Assembly (NCBI GenBank): GCA_934309145.1
Contig: CAKRCW010000008.1
Span: 48,656 to 112,655 of the forward strand
Source: an uncultured Lachnospiraceae bacterium
Lineage (GTDB): Bacteria; Bacillota; Clostridia; Lachnospirales; Lachnospiraceae
Direction: 5' to 3'
DNA length: 64,000 nucleotides
Positions 26,408-34,683 of this stretch are shown piece after piece; position 1 is the stretch's first letter; every line of letters starts with the position of its first letter. The notes below the pieces were generated by a model. That model had not been told where the DNA came from. It saw nothing but the letters and a program-made list of their open reading frames with translations, and searched no databases. Position numbers and translations under genes: made by a program.

Positions 26408-27157
26408 TTAGTGCATCAGCCTGACATCTGAAATATTTTTCGCACACAGTGTTATTATATAATCATCATACTTAAAGCTCAGGTATTGATATGGTTTGTC
26501 TTTAAGGTGTGTCGTAATTCCTGTTATATCATCACAATTATTATTACTGCAATTATTATATCTGTAATTATTATGTTCGCTGTTACAATCTATGCTTGTT
26601 TTCGACATATCAAAAACATCTATTTCAAACGAGTTTAGTGGTACACTTATTCCCGCTCCAGTAAGCTTAAGGTAGCTCTCCTTCATTGTCCATATCATGC
26701 AGAACCTGTCTGGCGCTTTTTTATCATCTCCGGTTATATATAAATATTCATCCGCAGTGAAGCATCTCTTAGCAACTGCAATATCCTTTTTTTGCATACC
26801 GTCCTTGTGTATACGCTCTATATCAATACCCAAAGGACTGTCTCCATATGCCATCACAACATATTCTCCCGAATGTGACAGATTATAGTTAAAGTCCTCA
26901 TATCCACATATATATGGCTTACCGCTTTCTCCCTCCGATATATGTATATCGTCAGGTAACAATTTAAGCTTTTCTTCTACTATTTCTTCTAGCAAGAGTC
27001 CTGCCGCAACAGATGTAACAGCAACTTCCCTGTTATTGTAGCGGGCGGTCTTAACTCTTCGGTCAGCATGGAGTTTTGCAAGCAGATTCTCATAGTTCTT
27101 ACTAATATATTCCCTGTCTATTTTTCTGATATAGATATATGTGTCACTCATGGACAA
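26408..27157 (-). CDS. 4'-phosphopantetheinyl transferase (Sfp/Gsp family)
   Basis: 249 aa. Family motifs: GKPYI, FNYNLSHSGEYVVMA, PLGIDIERI (metal-binding Asp and Glu) and IWTMKESYLKLTGAGI (about residue 155). It attaches CoA-derived phosphopantetheine to the serine of a carrier protein. An acyl carrier protein gene lies two genes upstream on the same strand, so that is its likely substrate. A Sfp-type enzyme here is separate from the AcpS expected for fatty-acid synthesis. Residues 190-215 are an Asn-rich insert (SEHNNYRYNNCSNNNC) resembling a low-complexity loop. Confidence 0.9.
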   Translation of the reverse strand: MSMSDTYIYIRKIDREYISKNYENLLAKLHADRRVKTARYNNREVAVTSVAAGLLLEEIVEEKLKLLPDDIHISEGESGKPYICGYEDFNYNLSHSGEYVVMAYGDSPLGIDIERIHKDGMQKKDIAVAKRCFTADEYLYITGDDKKAPDRFCMIWTMKESYLKLTGAGISVPLNSFEIDVFDMSKTSIDCNSEHNNYRYNNCSNNNCDDITGITTHLKDKPYQYLSFKYDDYIITLCAKNISDVRLMH

Positions 27158-27265
27158 TCTCCTTTATATAACTACGGGCTGCCATGACACAATACACACG
27201 ACAGCCCGTTATTATAATCTCTGTAATTATATTATAGATATACCACAGCTTAATTATACTACAGC

Positions 27266-28321
27266 TTAGTTGTCCTCAAGCTCTGCTAAAATCTTGAATA
27301 ATATACCGATTTCCTTTTCTTTTGCAGCATCAAGATATGTCTTAAATCTTACTGATGACTCTATCTCTCCTGTTATAGAAATACGAACAAGAAGATTTCT
27401 TGCAGTAAGCATATTAACTACAACTGTATGATACTCATCAAGTGTCTCCTGATTGTACTTTAAGAATCCATGATTCATAAGATACTTAATTCTCTCATAC
27501 ATAAGCACCTTGTGGTCATACATTACATGAAGTGCTCTGATATCGAAATCAGGCTCCTCAGCATGAAGCTGCTTGTCAATCTGCGAAAGAACCTTGTCAT
27601 ATACCTTAATTCCAAATGTTGTATCATTAAAACGATTACGAAGCATACGGAAATGATTCTTTGTATCCTGTGAGTTCAGATACTCTCTTAAGTTCTCCTT
27701 AACAAGCTCTATATCAAGCTCATATGTAGGATGCTCTGTATTCTTCATTACTACATAAAGTCCACGTCCACCCTTATGATCATCCTTAAATACATGGTCA
27801 TCCTGCTCAGTTATTACCTCATATCCTCTCTCAAGGTCTGAGAATGATACTGTGTTATATGAGTAGTGATCCTGGAATGTGAAGTCTCCAACATAGAATA
27901 CTTCCTCATCTCTGTTATAACCATAGATAAATAACTCATGTGGGAACTTATAATCAACCTCTGCGTCACAGAGAATCTTAGCCTCATCAAATACACCATA
28001 TACATAACCATTCAAGTCTATTGTCTTAATTATGAAATCTATGATGTTGCCACAATAGCTCTCAATCTGTGCCTTTGTAAGCAATGAGAAAATAAGATAT
28101 GGACACTGCTTAAGCGAGCTGCTTCCCGGCATCATATCCATGAGAAGCATATCATCTCCTGTGAATATCTCCTGAATATTATAGCATCTTAACTGTATGT
28201 AGTTACTAAATATCCACTTCTTAGCGTTCTCGTCATCTGACAATATAGAAAATAATGTGGCATGCCACTGCCATGATGTAATCATCGGGTAAGTTACAGG
28301 TAATTTTTTCATATCAGCCAT
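27266..28321 (-). CDS. Unknown 351-aa protein between ACP and phosphopantetheinyl transferase genes
   Basis: 351 aa, soluble, acidic. I do not recognise it firmly. The stretch FPHELFIYGYNRDEEVFYVG at about residue 128, followed by DF, resembles the His/Asp segment of papain-like or BtrH-type acyltransferases (H-x-L-x-x-G-Y ... F-Y-V-x-D), enzymes that use ACP-bound acyl groups. No Cys occurs near the N-terminus where BtrH-type proteins carry it; the first is near residue 47. It starts 20 bases after the ACP gene. An ACP-dependent transferase is an inference from this weak motif and context. Confidence 0.75.
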   Translation of the reverse strand: MADMKKLPVTYPMITSWQWHATLFSILSDDENAKKWIFSNYIQLRCYNIQEIFTGDDMLLMDMMPGSSSLKQCPYLIFSLLTKAQIESYCGNIIDFIIKTIDLNGYVYGVFDEAKILCDAEVDYKFPHELFIYGYNRDEEVFYVGDFTFQDHYSYNTVSFSDLERGYEVITEQDDHVFKDDHKGGRGLYVVMKNTEHPTYELDIELVKENLREYLNSQDTKNHFRMLRNRFNDTTFGIKVYDKVLSQIDKQLHAEEPDFDIRALHVMYDHKVLMYERIKYLMNHGFLKYNQETLDEYHTVVVNMLTARNLLVRISITGEIESSVRFKTYLDAAKEKEIGILFKILAELEDN

Positions 28322-28341
28322 CTTTTATTCCTCCAATACTT

Positions 28342-28587
28342 CTATGCTAATTTCTCTGCTACAGTAGCAGCAAGGTCTCCAAATGTATCATAGCCAGACA
28401 ATGCCAACTCATAATCTGTAAATGAAACATCGAACTTGCTCTCAGCAGCAACAATCAGTCTTATCAAGGATACTGAATTAACCCCGTATTCATTGGTGAT
28501 TGAAGCGCTCATATTAATATCGCCAATCTCCGGCATTACATCATGTATTACTTCTTCAAGTTTCTTCACAATCTGTTCTTTTTCCAT
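28342..28587 (-). CDS. Acyl carrier protein-like protein
   Basis: 81 aa. Four-helix carrier-protein pattern with attachment serine in YGVNSVSLIRLIVAAESKF (about residue 36; NS where fatty-acid ACPs have DS), then VSFTDYEL and a closing helix. First gene of ACP - unknown 351-aa protein - phosphopantetheinyl transferase, with its own promoter. No ketosynthase or adenylation gene adjoins, so it is probably not the fatty-acid ACP. Confidence 0.9.
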   Translation of the reverse strand: MEKEQIVKKLEEVIHDVMPEIGDINMSASITNEYGVNSVSLIRLIVAAESKFDVSFTDYELALSGYDTFGDLAATVAEKLA

Positions 28588-28626
28588 TAGATGTACCCCC
28601 TGAAAATATTTTTATAACCATTTAAT

Positions 28627-28655
28627 ATTTTACTATTATATGGTAAGAAAATCAA
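28627..28655 (-). promoter_or_regulatory. Promoter of the ACP gene cluster
   Basis: Minus-strand TTGATT (28650-28655), 17 bases, TAAAAT (28627-28632), just after the ribosomal operon terminator. RBS AGGGGG precedes the ACP start. Confidence 0.5.
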
Positions 28656-28662
28656 GGAAAAA

Positions 28663-28712
28663 GAAAAAGACAGATACTGCATCTGTCCATTGACATATGC
28701 AATATCTGTCTT
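28663..28712 (-). terminator. Terminator of the rpmG-rplA operon
   Basis: Outer stem 28667-28676 with 28703-28712, inner pairs 28678-28682 with 28697-28701 and 28684-28687 with 28692-28695, then an A/U-run on the minus strand. rplJ and rplL do not follow, so the operon ends with rplA here. Confidence 0.85.
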
Positions 28713-28736
28713 ATATCTGCTTTATATCGGATAAGC

Positions 28737-29429
28737 CTAGTTGTACTTAACTGTGTTAAGCTTAACGCCAGGTCCCATTGTAGATGCGATAACTACGCTT
28801 CTTAAATACTGTCCCTTTGCAGCTGATGGCTTAGCCTTTACAATAGCATCTATTAAAGTCTGGAAGTTGTCTGCTAACTGCTCCTCTGAGAAAGAAGCCT
28901 TTCCAATTGGCACATGGATAATATTTGACTTATCAAGTCTGTACTCGATCTTACCAGCCTTAATATCGTTGATAGCCTTTGTTACGTCCATTGTTACTGT
29001 ACCAGCCTTAGGGTTTGGCATTAAGCCCTTAGGTCCAAGTACACGACCAAGACGTCCTACAACACCCATCATATCAGGTGTAGCAACAACAACATCAAAG
29101 TCTAACCAACCATCGTTCTGAATCTTTGGTACGAGCTCATCGCCACCTGCATAATCTGCACCAGCAGCTAATGCTTCGTCTACCTTATCTCCCTTAGCGA
29201 AAACAAGAACCTTAACAGTCTTACCTGTTCCGTGTGGAAGAACTACAGCTCCACGAACCTGCTGATCTGCGTGACGTCCATCAACACCAAGTCTGAAATG
29301 AGCCTCGATTGTCTCATCAAACTTTGCACTTGCTGACTTCTTTACAAGAGATACAGCCTCTTCTAAGTCATAAACACTTGATTTTTCAATAAGCTTTGCA
29401 GCTTCTACATATCTTTTACCTTTTTTCAT
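28737..29429 (-). CDS. rplA: Ribosomal protein L1
   Basis: 230 aa, standard length. Conserved segments: HFRLGVDGRHADQQVRGAVV, LPHGTGKTVKVLVFAKG, MMGVVGRLGRVLGPKGLMPN, KAGTVTMDVTKAINDIKAGK and a C-terminal STMGPGVKLN. L1 binds the 23S stalk and often represses its own rplK-rplA mRNA. Last gene of the operon. Confidence 0.98.
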   Translation of the reverse strand: MKKGKRYVEAAKLIEKSSVYDLEEAVSLVKKSASAKFDETIEAHFRLGVDGRHADQQVRGAVVLPHGTGKTVKVLVFAKGDKVDEALAAGADYAGGDELVPKIQNDGWLDFDVVVATPDMMGVVGRLGRVLGPKGLMPNPKAGTVTMDVTKAINDIKAGKIEYRLDKSNIIHVPIGKASFSEEQLADNFQTLIDAIVKAKPSAAKGQYLRSVVIASTMGPGVKLNTVKYN

Positions 29430-29481
29430 TTATAAAAAAACCTCCTGTGGTATTATCGGGAGCGACCCTCCCACTGTCTTT

Positions 29482-29907
29482 CTACTCTTCTACTTCGATT
29501 CCCATTGAACGAGCTGTACCAGCTATCATGCTCATAGCAGCCTCAAGTGATGCTGCATTTAAGTCTGGCATCTTAAGCTCGGCAATTTCCTGAACCTTAG
29601 CCTTAGAAATCTTTGCAACCTTTGTCTTGTTAGGTACAGCAGATGCAGTCTTAAGGCCGCACGCCTTCTTAAGCAATACTGCTGCTGGTGGAGTCTTTGT
29701 TACAAAGCTAAAACTCTTATCTGCATAAACTGTGATTACAACAGGGATAATCATATCTCCCTGATCAGCAGTTCTTGCGTTAAACTCTTTTGTGAACTGT
29801 ACAATGTTTACACCGTGCTGTCCAAGTGCAGGACCAACAGGTGGTGCAGGAGTTGCCTTTCCCGCAGGTATCTGTAATTTAATGTATCCTTCTACTTTTT
29901 TCGCCAT
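29482..29907 (-). CDS. rplK: Ribosomal protein L11
   Basis: 141 aa from ATG at 29907, where MAKKVEGYIKLQIPAGKA begins and AGGAGG lies 9 bases upstream. Also visible: PPVGPALGQHGVNI, FVTKTPPAAVLLKKA and MPDLNAASLEAAMSMIAGTA. L11 forms the GTPase-associated centre with 23S rRNA. Confidence 0.98.
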   Translation of the reverse strand: MAKKVEGYIKLQIPAGKATPAPPVGPALGQHGVNIVQFTKEFNARTADQGDMIIPVVITVYADKSFSFVTKTPPAAVLLKKACGLKTASAVPNKTKVAKISKAKVQEIAELKMPDLNAASLEAAMSMIAGTARSMGIEVEE

Positions 29908-29992
29908 TATAGCGTACCTCCTAAAAATATTGTGGTATAACGGGGGATACCCTTCCACTTATTTTCCATAAATATCTTGTATGGATTGTCTC

Positions 29993-30571
29993 TTAAATCT
30001 TCTGGATATCAGCAAATCCGATTTCAACAGAAGTAGCTCGTCCGAATATATCAACTTCGATGGTAACTGTCTGCTTGCCGTCGTTGATAGACTTAATCGC
30101 TCCGCTGTTACCTTCCCAAGCTCCGGTAACAACCTTAATCATATCCCCAACCTCGACATCGATGTGTACCTCATTAACGTTGATACCTAATGTCTGCATC
30201 TCGCTCTCTGTAAGAGGAACTGGCTTAGATTCCGGACCAACAAAGCCTGTGACACCCCTTGTATTACGAACAACGTACCATGTAACATCATTCATATACA
30301 TGTTAATCAACACGTAACCAGGAAACAGCTTTCTGGAAACAGGCTTCTTAACTCCATTCTTGACCTCAAGAACCTCCTGTACAGGAACTGTAACTTCAAG
30401 GATCTGATCCTGAAGCTTTCTGTTCTCAATCGTCTTTTCGATATCATTCTTTACTTTGTTCTCATAACCTGAGTAGGTATGTGCCACATACCATTTTGCT
30501 TCATTGCTGGAAGGAATCTTCTCTCCACCTGCAACGCGGTTTGTAGCATTAGTTTCTTGCATTTCTGACAT
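29993..30571 (-). CDS. nusG: Transcription termination/antitermination factor NusG
   Basis: 192 aa. N-terminal extension of about 25 residues, then the NGN domain (KWYVAHTYSGYENKVKND, FPGYVLINMYMNDVTWYVVR, TRGVTGFVG) and a C-terminal KOW domain (GDMIKVVTGAWEGNSGAIKS). It binds RNA polymerase and couples it to Rho or the ribosome. Directly follows secE. Confidence 0.97.
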   Translation of the reverse strand: MSEMQETNATNRVAGGEKIPSSNEAKWYVAHTYSGYENKVKNDIEKTIENRKLQDQILEVTVPVQEVLEVKNGVKKPVSRKLFPGYVLINMYMNDVTWYVVRNTRGVTGFVGPESKPVPLTESEMQTLGINVNEVHIDVEVGDMIKVVTGAWEGNSGAIKSINDGKQTVTIEVDIFGRATSVEIGFADIQKI

Positions 30572-30583
30572 ACCTTCACCTAC

Positions 30584-30793
30584 CTAACCAATAATGTTGG
30601 ACAAGCCAAGCTGTAACACATAATCAATTCCTGCAATTAAAAATCCAAGAATAACAGCAACTATGATTACAACAACTGACTGTCTTCCCAGTGACGCCTT
30701 GGTCGGCCATACAATCTTACCGAACTCAGCCTTCAAGCCCTGGAACCAGCTCCTCTTAAGAGCAGGTGATGATGTCTCACTGTTCTTTGACAT
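30584..30793 (-). CDS. secE: Preprotein translocase subunit SecE
   Basis: 69 aa from ATG at 30793 (AAAGGGAG 8 bases upstream; the longer open frame lacks a ribosome site). Amphipathic segment GLKAEFGKIVWPTKASLGRQ, then one membrane helix VVVIIVAVILGFLIAGIDYV. Single-pass form usual in Firmicutes. Clamps SecY in the protein translocon. Confidence 0.95.
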   Translation of the reverse strand: MSKNSETSSPALKRSWFQGLKAEFGKIVWPTKASLGRQSVVVIIVAVILGFLIAGIDYVLQLGLSNIIG

Positions 30794-30871
30794 ATACTTA
30801 CTCCCTTTACACCCCACATCCACTAAGACTGTGGGTTTCCATGCGTTCTGCACTAAATAGTGTAACAGAAC

Positions 30872-31021
30872 TTACTTTGTTTCCTTATGCATTGTATGCG
30901 CCTTACAGAACTTACAATATTTCTTTGTTTCCATTCTGTCCGGATGTGTTTTCTTATCCTTTGTCATATTGTAATTACGCTGTTTACAATCCTGACATGC
31001 CAATGTTATCTTAACACGCAC
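30872..31021 (-). CDS. rpmG: Ribosomal protein L33
   Basis: 49 aa. GTG start at 31021 behind GGAGGTGGA. Sequence starts VRVKITLACQDCKQRNY and ends CKFCKAHTMHKETK; the two CxxC pairs mark the zinc-binding form of L33. First gene of rpmG-secE-nusG-rplK-rplA; about 80 bases separate it from secE. Confidence 0.95.
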   Translation of the reverse strand: MRVKITLACQDCKQRNYNMTKDKKTHPDRMETKKYCKFCKAHTMHKETK

Positions 31022-31063
31022 AACTATCCACCTCCATTTTTATTTTTACCGATTTTAAGGCAT

Positions 31064-31093
31064 AAAAAAAAGACCTTACTTCCATCGCAAGGT
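31064..31093 (-). terminator. Terminator-like hairpin in the rpmG leader
   Basis: Minus-strand stem 31087-31093 with 31073-31079 (one G-U) followed by C and U8 (complement of 31064-31071). It lies between the best promoter and rpmG with no gene before it, so it may attenuate the operon or stop upstream transcripts. Confidence 0.55.
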
Positions 31094-31095
31094 AT

Positions 31096-31124
31096 AGAAT
31101 AACAAATGGATGTCATAAAGTCAA
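31096..31124 (-). promoter_or_regulatory. Candidate promoter of rpmG-secE-nusG-rplKA
   Basis: Minus-strand TTGACT (31119-31124), 17 bases, TATTCT (31096-31101). A second TTGACA at 31145-31150 lacks a good -10. The predicted start would cut into the leader hairpin. Confidence 0.5.
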
Positions 31125-31285
31125 GTAAAAATATATATTTTTGCTGTCAAAATAAGCATTTGCCATATGGACACCACAATAAATATATACTATAATTTAC
31201 ATATATATGTCAAATATAAAATACGATTATTTTAATCTTACAATCACTTATAATCGTATATATTATATAGGAAGGAGGATTTCAT

Positions 31286-32551
31286 ATGCATATTGATGGA
31301 AATATATACAACTATCTTAATACTGCTCTAACACCTAAAAGGCGAAATACAACCCACAAATCCTCCGAGTTAAAAGATGTATATAACAGTATGGTACGCT
31401 ACAATAAGAACTCACCTCTGTATCTGATACCTATCACAAATGCTAATCAGGAATACATGATTAACATAAAAGAGGCTGCATTAACCCTTAAGGATGTGAC
31501 AGACAGCTTTGCCTCAAAAACAAGTGAGCTGTACTCCAAAAAGCTTTTACACTCAGATAATGATGAAGCAATATCAGGAACTTTAGGAAAAGGATACTCC
31601 GGACAGCTTCCTGACTCATTATCCATTACTCTTAATCAGCTTGCATCCGAGCAGATTAACACAGGAAATTATATGCGCTCTAACGGAAGAAGCTTTACTC
31701 CAGGGACATACAGCTTTAGCATCTCAACCCTTCAGGGAATCTCCAGATTTTCTGTCACCGTAGATAGTGACGATACAAACCGAGATGTTCAAAGTAAGCT
31801 TATGCAATATATAAATAACAGGAGCTTAGATGTCACCGCTTCTGTAATTACAGAAGGTGATAACAGCACTCTCATGCTCTCATCAACAGACACAGGTGTG
31901 CCAGCAACAGATGATGGTTTATATTTTTCTGTAACGGAAAATGACAAAAAAAATTTTATTGACATACTTGGAATTGATATTGTAACAAAAGAGCCAGCCA
32001 ACTCTGTATTTTATATCAATGATGAGCTTCATACTGCAAACTCAAACCATATATCAATTAATCAGACAATTGAACTTGACTTTCATAACACAGCTGCCAC
32101 TCCAGTGACAATAAGCTTTGTTCCTGACTCTGATATTGCAATGCAGCAAATTGATATGTTTGTCGATGCATACAACTCTCTAATTGAACTCTCTGATATA
32201 GAAGAACAAACCAATGTAGGAAGCAGAAATCTATTTAAAGATATATCAGGAATCGTCAATAATCATCGTGATGAGCTTGAATCAGCAGGTCTTATTATAA
32301 ACAATGACAATAGTATCAAAAAAGATGACACCCTTCTTATAGAGAGCATAAAAAACGGAAGTCTCTCAACATTATTTAAGGATATGTCATCTCTTCACAG
32401 CGACATAGAATCAGCCACCAATCGTATGGCTCTTGATCCTATGGCTTACATCAACAAATTATTAGTAACCTATCCTAACACCAATAACAAGTTTAATGCA
32501 GCATATAATCAGTCTTTATATAGCGGACTTATGTTCAATAATTATGTATAG
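31286..32551 (+). CDS. FliD-like (flagellar cap/hook-associated 2-like) protein
   Basis: 421 aa, secreted-type composition (Asn/Ser/Thr-rich, no Cys) but no signal peptide, as in flagellar axial proteins. C-terminal FliD features: IDMFVDAYNSLIELSDIEEQ (about residue 290), LFKDISGIV, and ESAGLIINNDNSIKKDDTLL (about 335). A middle beta-rich region (about 110-280) corresponds to the variable FliD domains. RBS AAGGAGGA. No other flagellar gene adjoins. A second FliD-like gene lies 1.3 kb away on the other strand. Confidence 0.7.
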   Translation: MHIDGNIYNYLNTALTPKRRNTTHKSSELKDVYNSMVRYNKNSPLYLIPITNANQEYMINIKEAALTLKDVTDSFASKTSELYSKKLLHSDNDEAISGTLGKGYSGQLPDSLSITLNQLASEQINTGNYMRSNGRSFTPGTYSFSISTLQGISRFSVTVDSDDTNRDVQSKLMQYINNRSLDVTASVITEGDNSTLMLSSTDTGVPATDDGLYFSVTENDKKNFIDILGIDIVTKEPANSVFYINDELHTANSNHISINQTIELDFHNTAATPVTISFVPDSDIAMQQIDMFVDAYNSLIELSDIEEQTNVGSRNLFKDISGIVNNHRDELESAGLIINNDNSIKKDDTLLIESIKNGSLSTLFKDMSSLHSDIESATNRMALDPMAYINKLLVTYPNTNNKFNAAYNQSLYSGLMFNNYV

Positions 32552-32567
32552 CCTGCTTATGATTAAC

Positions 32568-32981
32568 TTAGTGTAAATTCCATCCTCCAGACAAATCGGT
32601 TCCAGTTTCCCTGTTAAACTCCGTCTCTATTTTTGATGGATTCTCCTTAAGGTCAAGCATTGTCCTGAAGGTATTTAATATAAGCTTATCCTTATCGTAC
32701 CTGTTCGCACTATCAGCTCTGTCCATGTGTGCCTTAAAATGGTCCATCTGCCACACAAGAATATCTGCCACTGTATATCCGTCGATATTATATTGGCACC
32801 AGAACTCTCTATTATCATGGTAATATGCATATTCCTTAAGGAGCTCCGGTGTATCACACAATCTCCGCCAGAATATATCCGCATCCTCTATAGTCTCGCC
32901 TGCACAATCAAACAATCTGAGAGTCCACTCATGCAATATGTTAAGTGCCTCATTAAGTCTGTCCTCATTATAATCTCCCAT
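32568..32981 (-). CDS. Hypothetical protein, 137 aa
   Basis: 137 aa, soluble, acidic and rich in Trp and Tyr (LHEWTLRLFDC, DADIFWRRLC, WCQYNIDGYTVADILVWQMD). RBS AAGGAG 8 bases before ATG. It overlaps the end of the pseudouridine synthase gene by 14 bases, so translation is probably coupled. No family recognised; the WQMDHFKAHMDR segment suggests an all-helical fold. Confidence 0.75.
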   Translation of the reverse strand: MGDYNEDRLNEALNILHEWTLRLFDCAGETIEDADIFWRRLCDTPELLKEYAYYHDNREFWCQYNIDGYTVADILVWQMDHFKAHMDRADSANRYDKDKLILNTFRTMLDLKENPSKIETEFNRETGTDLSGGWNLH

Positions 32982-33714
32982 TGTTACTCTCCTTCAACAA
33001 TTTTATCTCACTATCTGAAAGCTTCCTATATTCCCCACACAAAAGACTATCATCAAGCTTTAGTTCTCCCATTGATAATCTCTTAAGATAAGTAACTTTC
33101 ATTCCCACTGCCTCAAACATCCTCTTAATCTGGTGATAGCGTCCCTCCGTAATCGTTATTTCTATCTCGCTCTCACAGGTTTCTTCTGTCATATTACATG
33201 ATAAAATGGTAAGTCCTGCAGGTGCAGTCAGTTTCTCATCGCCAATATTTAAGCCCTCTCTAAAATGAGCAACTGTCTCCTCTGTGACCTCTCCATCTAT
33301 CCTTGCATAGTAGCATTTATCTACATGCTTACCCGGAGCTAAAAGATTATTAGCAAGCTTGCCATCATTAGTAATAATCAGCAGCCCTTCAGTATCCTTG
33401 TCAAGCCTTCCCACAGGAAATAAATCTCTTCTCTTTCCCTCATCTATAAGCTCAAGCACCGTCTTATCCCTGTTGTCCGTCCTTGCAGATACAACTCCTG
33501 CCGGTTTATTCAGCATATAATATTGAAACTCCTCATAAGAAACTCTCTTGCCATCTACCATTACAATATCATTATCTAAATCAACCTTATAATCAGCCTG
33601 TCTTATCAGGTTGTCATTAACAACAACACTTCCACGCCTTATAAGCTGTTTAACCTTCGTTCTTGTACCCCCTCCCACATCAGCTAAATATTTATCTAAT
33701 CTTATATATGCCAT
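32968..33714 (-). CDS. RsuA/RluB-family pseudouridine synthase
   Basis: 248 aa. N-terminal S4 domain (IRLDKYLADVGGGTRTKVKQ then RRGSVVVN) and catalytic domain with FPVGRLDKDTEGLLIITND (catalytic Asp, about residue 100), MLNKPAGVVSA and the C-terminal GRYHQIKRMFEAVG. Isomerises a uridine in 16S (RsuA) or 23S (RluB) rRNA; length and S4 domain fit both, with RsuA slightly favoured. Confidence 0.92.
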   Translation of the reverse strand: MAYIRLDKYLADVGGGTRTKVKQLIRRGSVVVNDNLIRQADYKVDLDNDIVMVDGKRVSYEEFQYYMLNKPAGVVSARTDNRDKTVLELIDEGKRRDLFPVGRLDKDTEGLLIITNDGKLANNLLAPGKHVDKCYYARIDGEVTEETVAHFREGLNIGDEKLTAPAGLTILSCNMTEETCESEIEITITEGRYHQIKRMFEAVGMKVTYLKRLSMGELKLDDSLLCGEYRKLSDSEIKLLKESNNGRL

Positions 33715-33733
33715 ATTACATTCTCCATAATCT

Positions 33734-33770
33734 TAAAAAAAGGACTGTAGCACATCGTGTTACAGTCCTT
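33734..33770 (-). terminator. Terminator of the second FliD-like gene
   Basis: Stem of 14 pairs (33740-33753 with 33757-33770, one G-U) and a U-run on the minus strand (complement of 33735-33740). Confidence 0.88.
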
Positions 33771-33811
33771 CCATATTATCTGTATCTGTTCAAGTTAATT
33801 AGCCATGTGTT

Positions 33812-34564
33812 CTAAAAAAGGCTGTCAAACATATTGCCTATTGAGTAATTGTTAGTTGCCTGTGATGAATACAGACTGTTAAATCCGCTCTGTCCTGTAG
33901 CGTCTGCACTATATATCTGAAGCAGCTTCATCTGAGTATTCTTACCAAATGATACACTACCTGTAAATAATGACTTAACATCTGTAATATCAGCCTTGGT
34001 AAATGCATCCTCATCTAGAGTAAGTGTGTTATCCTTGCCGATTGTTACACCAATCTTCTCTAACGCCGAGCCATATATAGCTGTCTGGTTAGTCATCTTC
34101 TCAGCAGCCGCAACAGTACTTGAATTATCAGACTTAGCTGTTGACCTTACTACACTATTGTAATCAGAAACGAAATTCTTAAGTCCCTTAAGAATTGCCT
34201 CTCTGTCATATTCATACATCTTGCTATCAAGCATATCTCCAACTGAATTAACTGCCTTATCAGCAAGCTTCATAGTCTCAGTTTTCTTACTTCCACTAGC
34301 AGATGTGCTTGTTCTAGACAGCTTATTAATTGCATCTAACTTATCCTTATCAACTGTTGTAGTTGAATCAGTCTTAGAAGAACTATCCGTTGATGCTTTT
34401 TTAGCATAATATTTTTTAGCCATCTTGAGATAACTGCCATTCTGAATAGAATAATAATCTCCCAAAAGCCCTGACACACCAGACGAATTATTAGTTCCAA
34501 GACTCCTAAATATGCTGTTCATTGTATTCCCCGCATAACTATTTACATTAAACATACTGCTCAT
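33812..34564 (-). CDS. FliD C-terminus-like protein
   Basis: About 250 aa from ATG at 34564 (AGGAAGTGAT just upstream; GTG codons before it are also open). Ser/Thr/Lys-rich low-complexity stretch at about residues 55-110. The second half matches the FliD C-terminal pattern: LKNFVSDYNSVVRSTA, ALEKIGVTIGKDNTLTLDED and ADITDVKSLFTGS. No signal peptide and no Cys. It shares this pattern with the 31286-32551 protein but lacks the middle domains. No flagellar genes nearby; function unknown. Confidence 0.65.
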   Translation of the reverse strand: MSSMFNVNSYAGNTMNSIFRSLGTNNSSGVSGLLGDYYSIQNGSYLKMAKKYYAKKASTDSSSKTDSTTTVDKDKLDAINKLSRTSTSASGSKKTETMKLADKAVNSVGDMLDSKMYEYDREAILKGLKNFVSDYNSVVRSTAKSDNSSTVAAAEKMTNQTAIYGSALEKIGVTIGKDNTLTLDEDAFTKADITDVKSLFTGSVSFGKNTQMKLLQIYSADATGQSGFNSLYSSQATNNYSIGNMFDSLF

Positions 34565-34683
34565 CACTATCACTTCCTGTTTTGTTAACCAATGTTACCA
34601 GTTACCCGGACATCCTTGTCCTATATGCTGCACACCTTACATATATAGTAATTATACACTATCTTATAAAATTTGTGAACTAC

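Noticed and set aside
30794..30871. tRNA-Trp between rpmG and secE, as in some Firmicutes
   Set aside because: No cloverleaf or CCA-like end can be formed in the 78-base gap.
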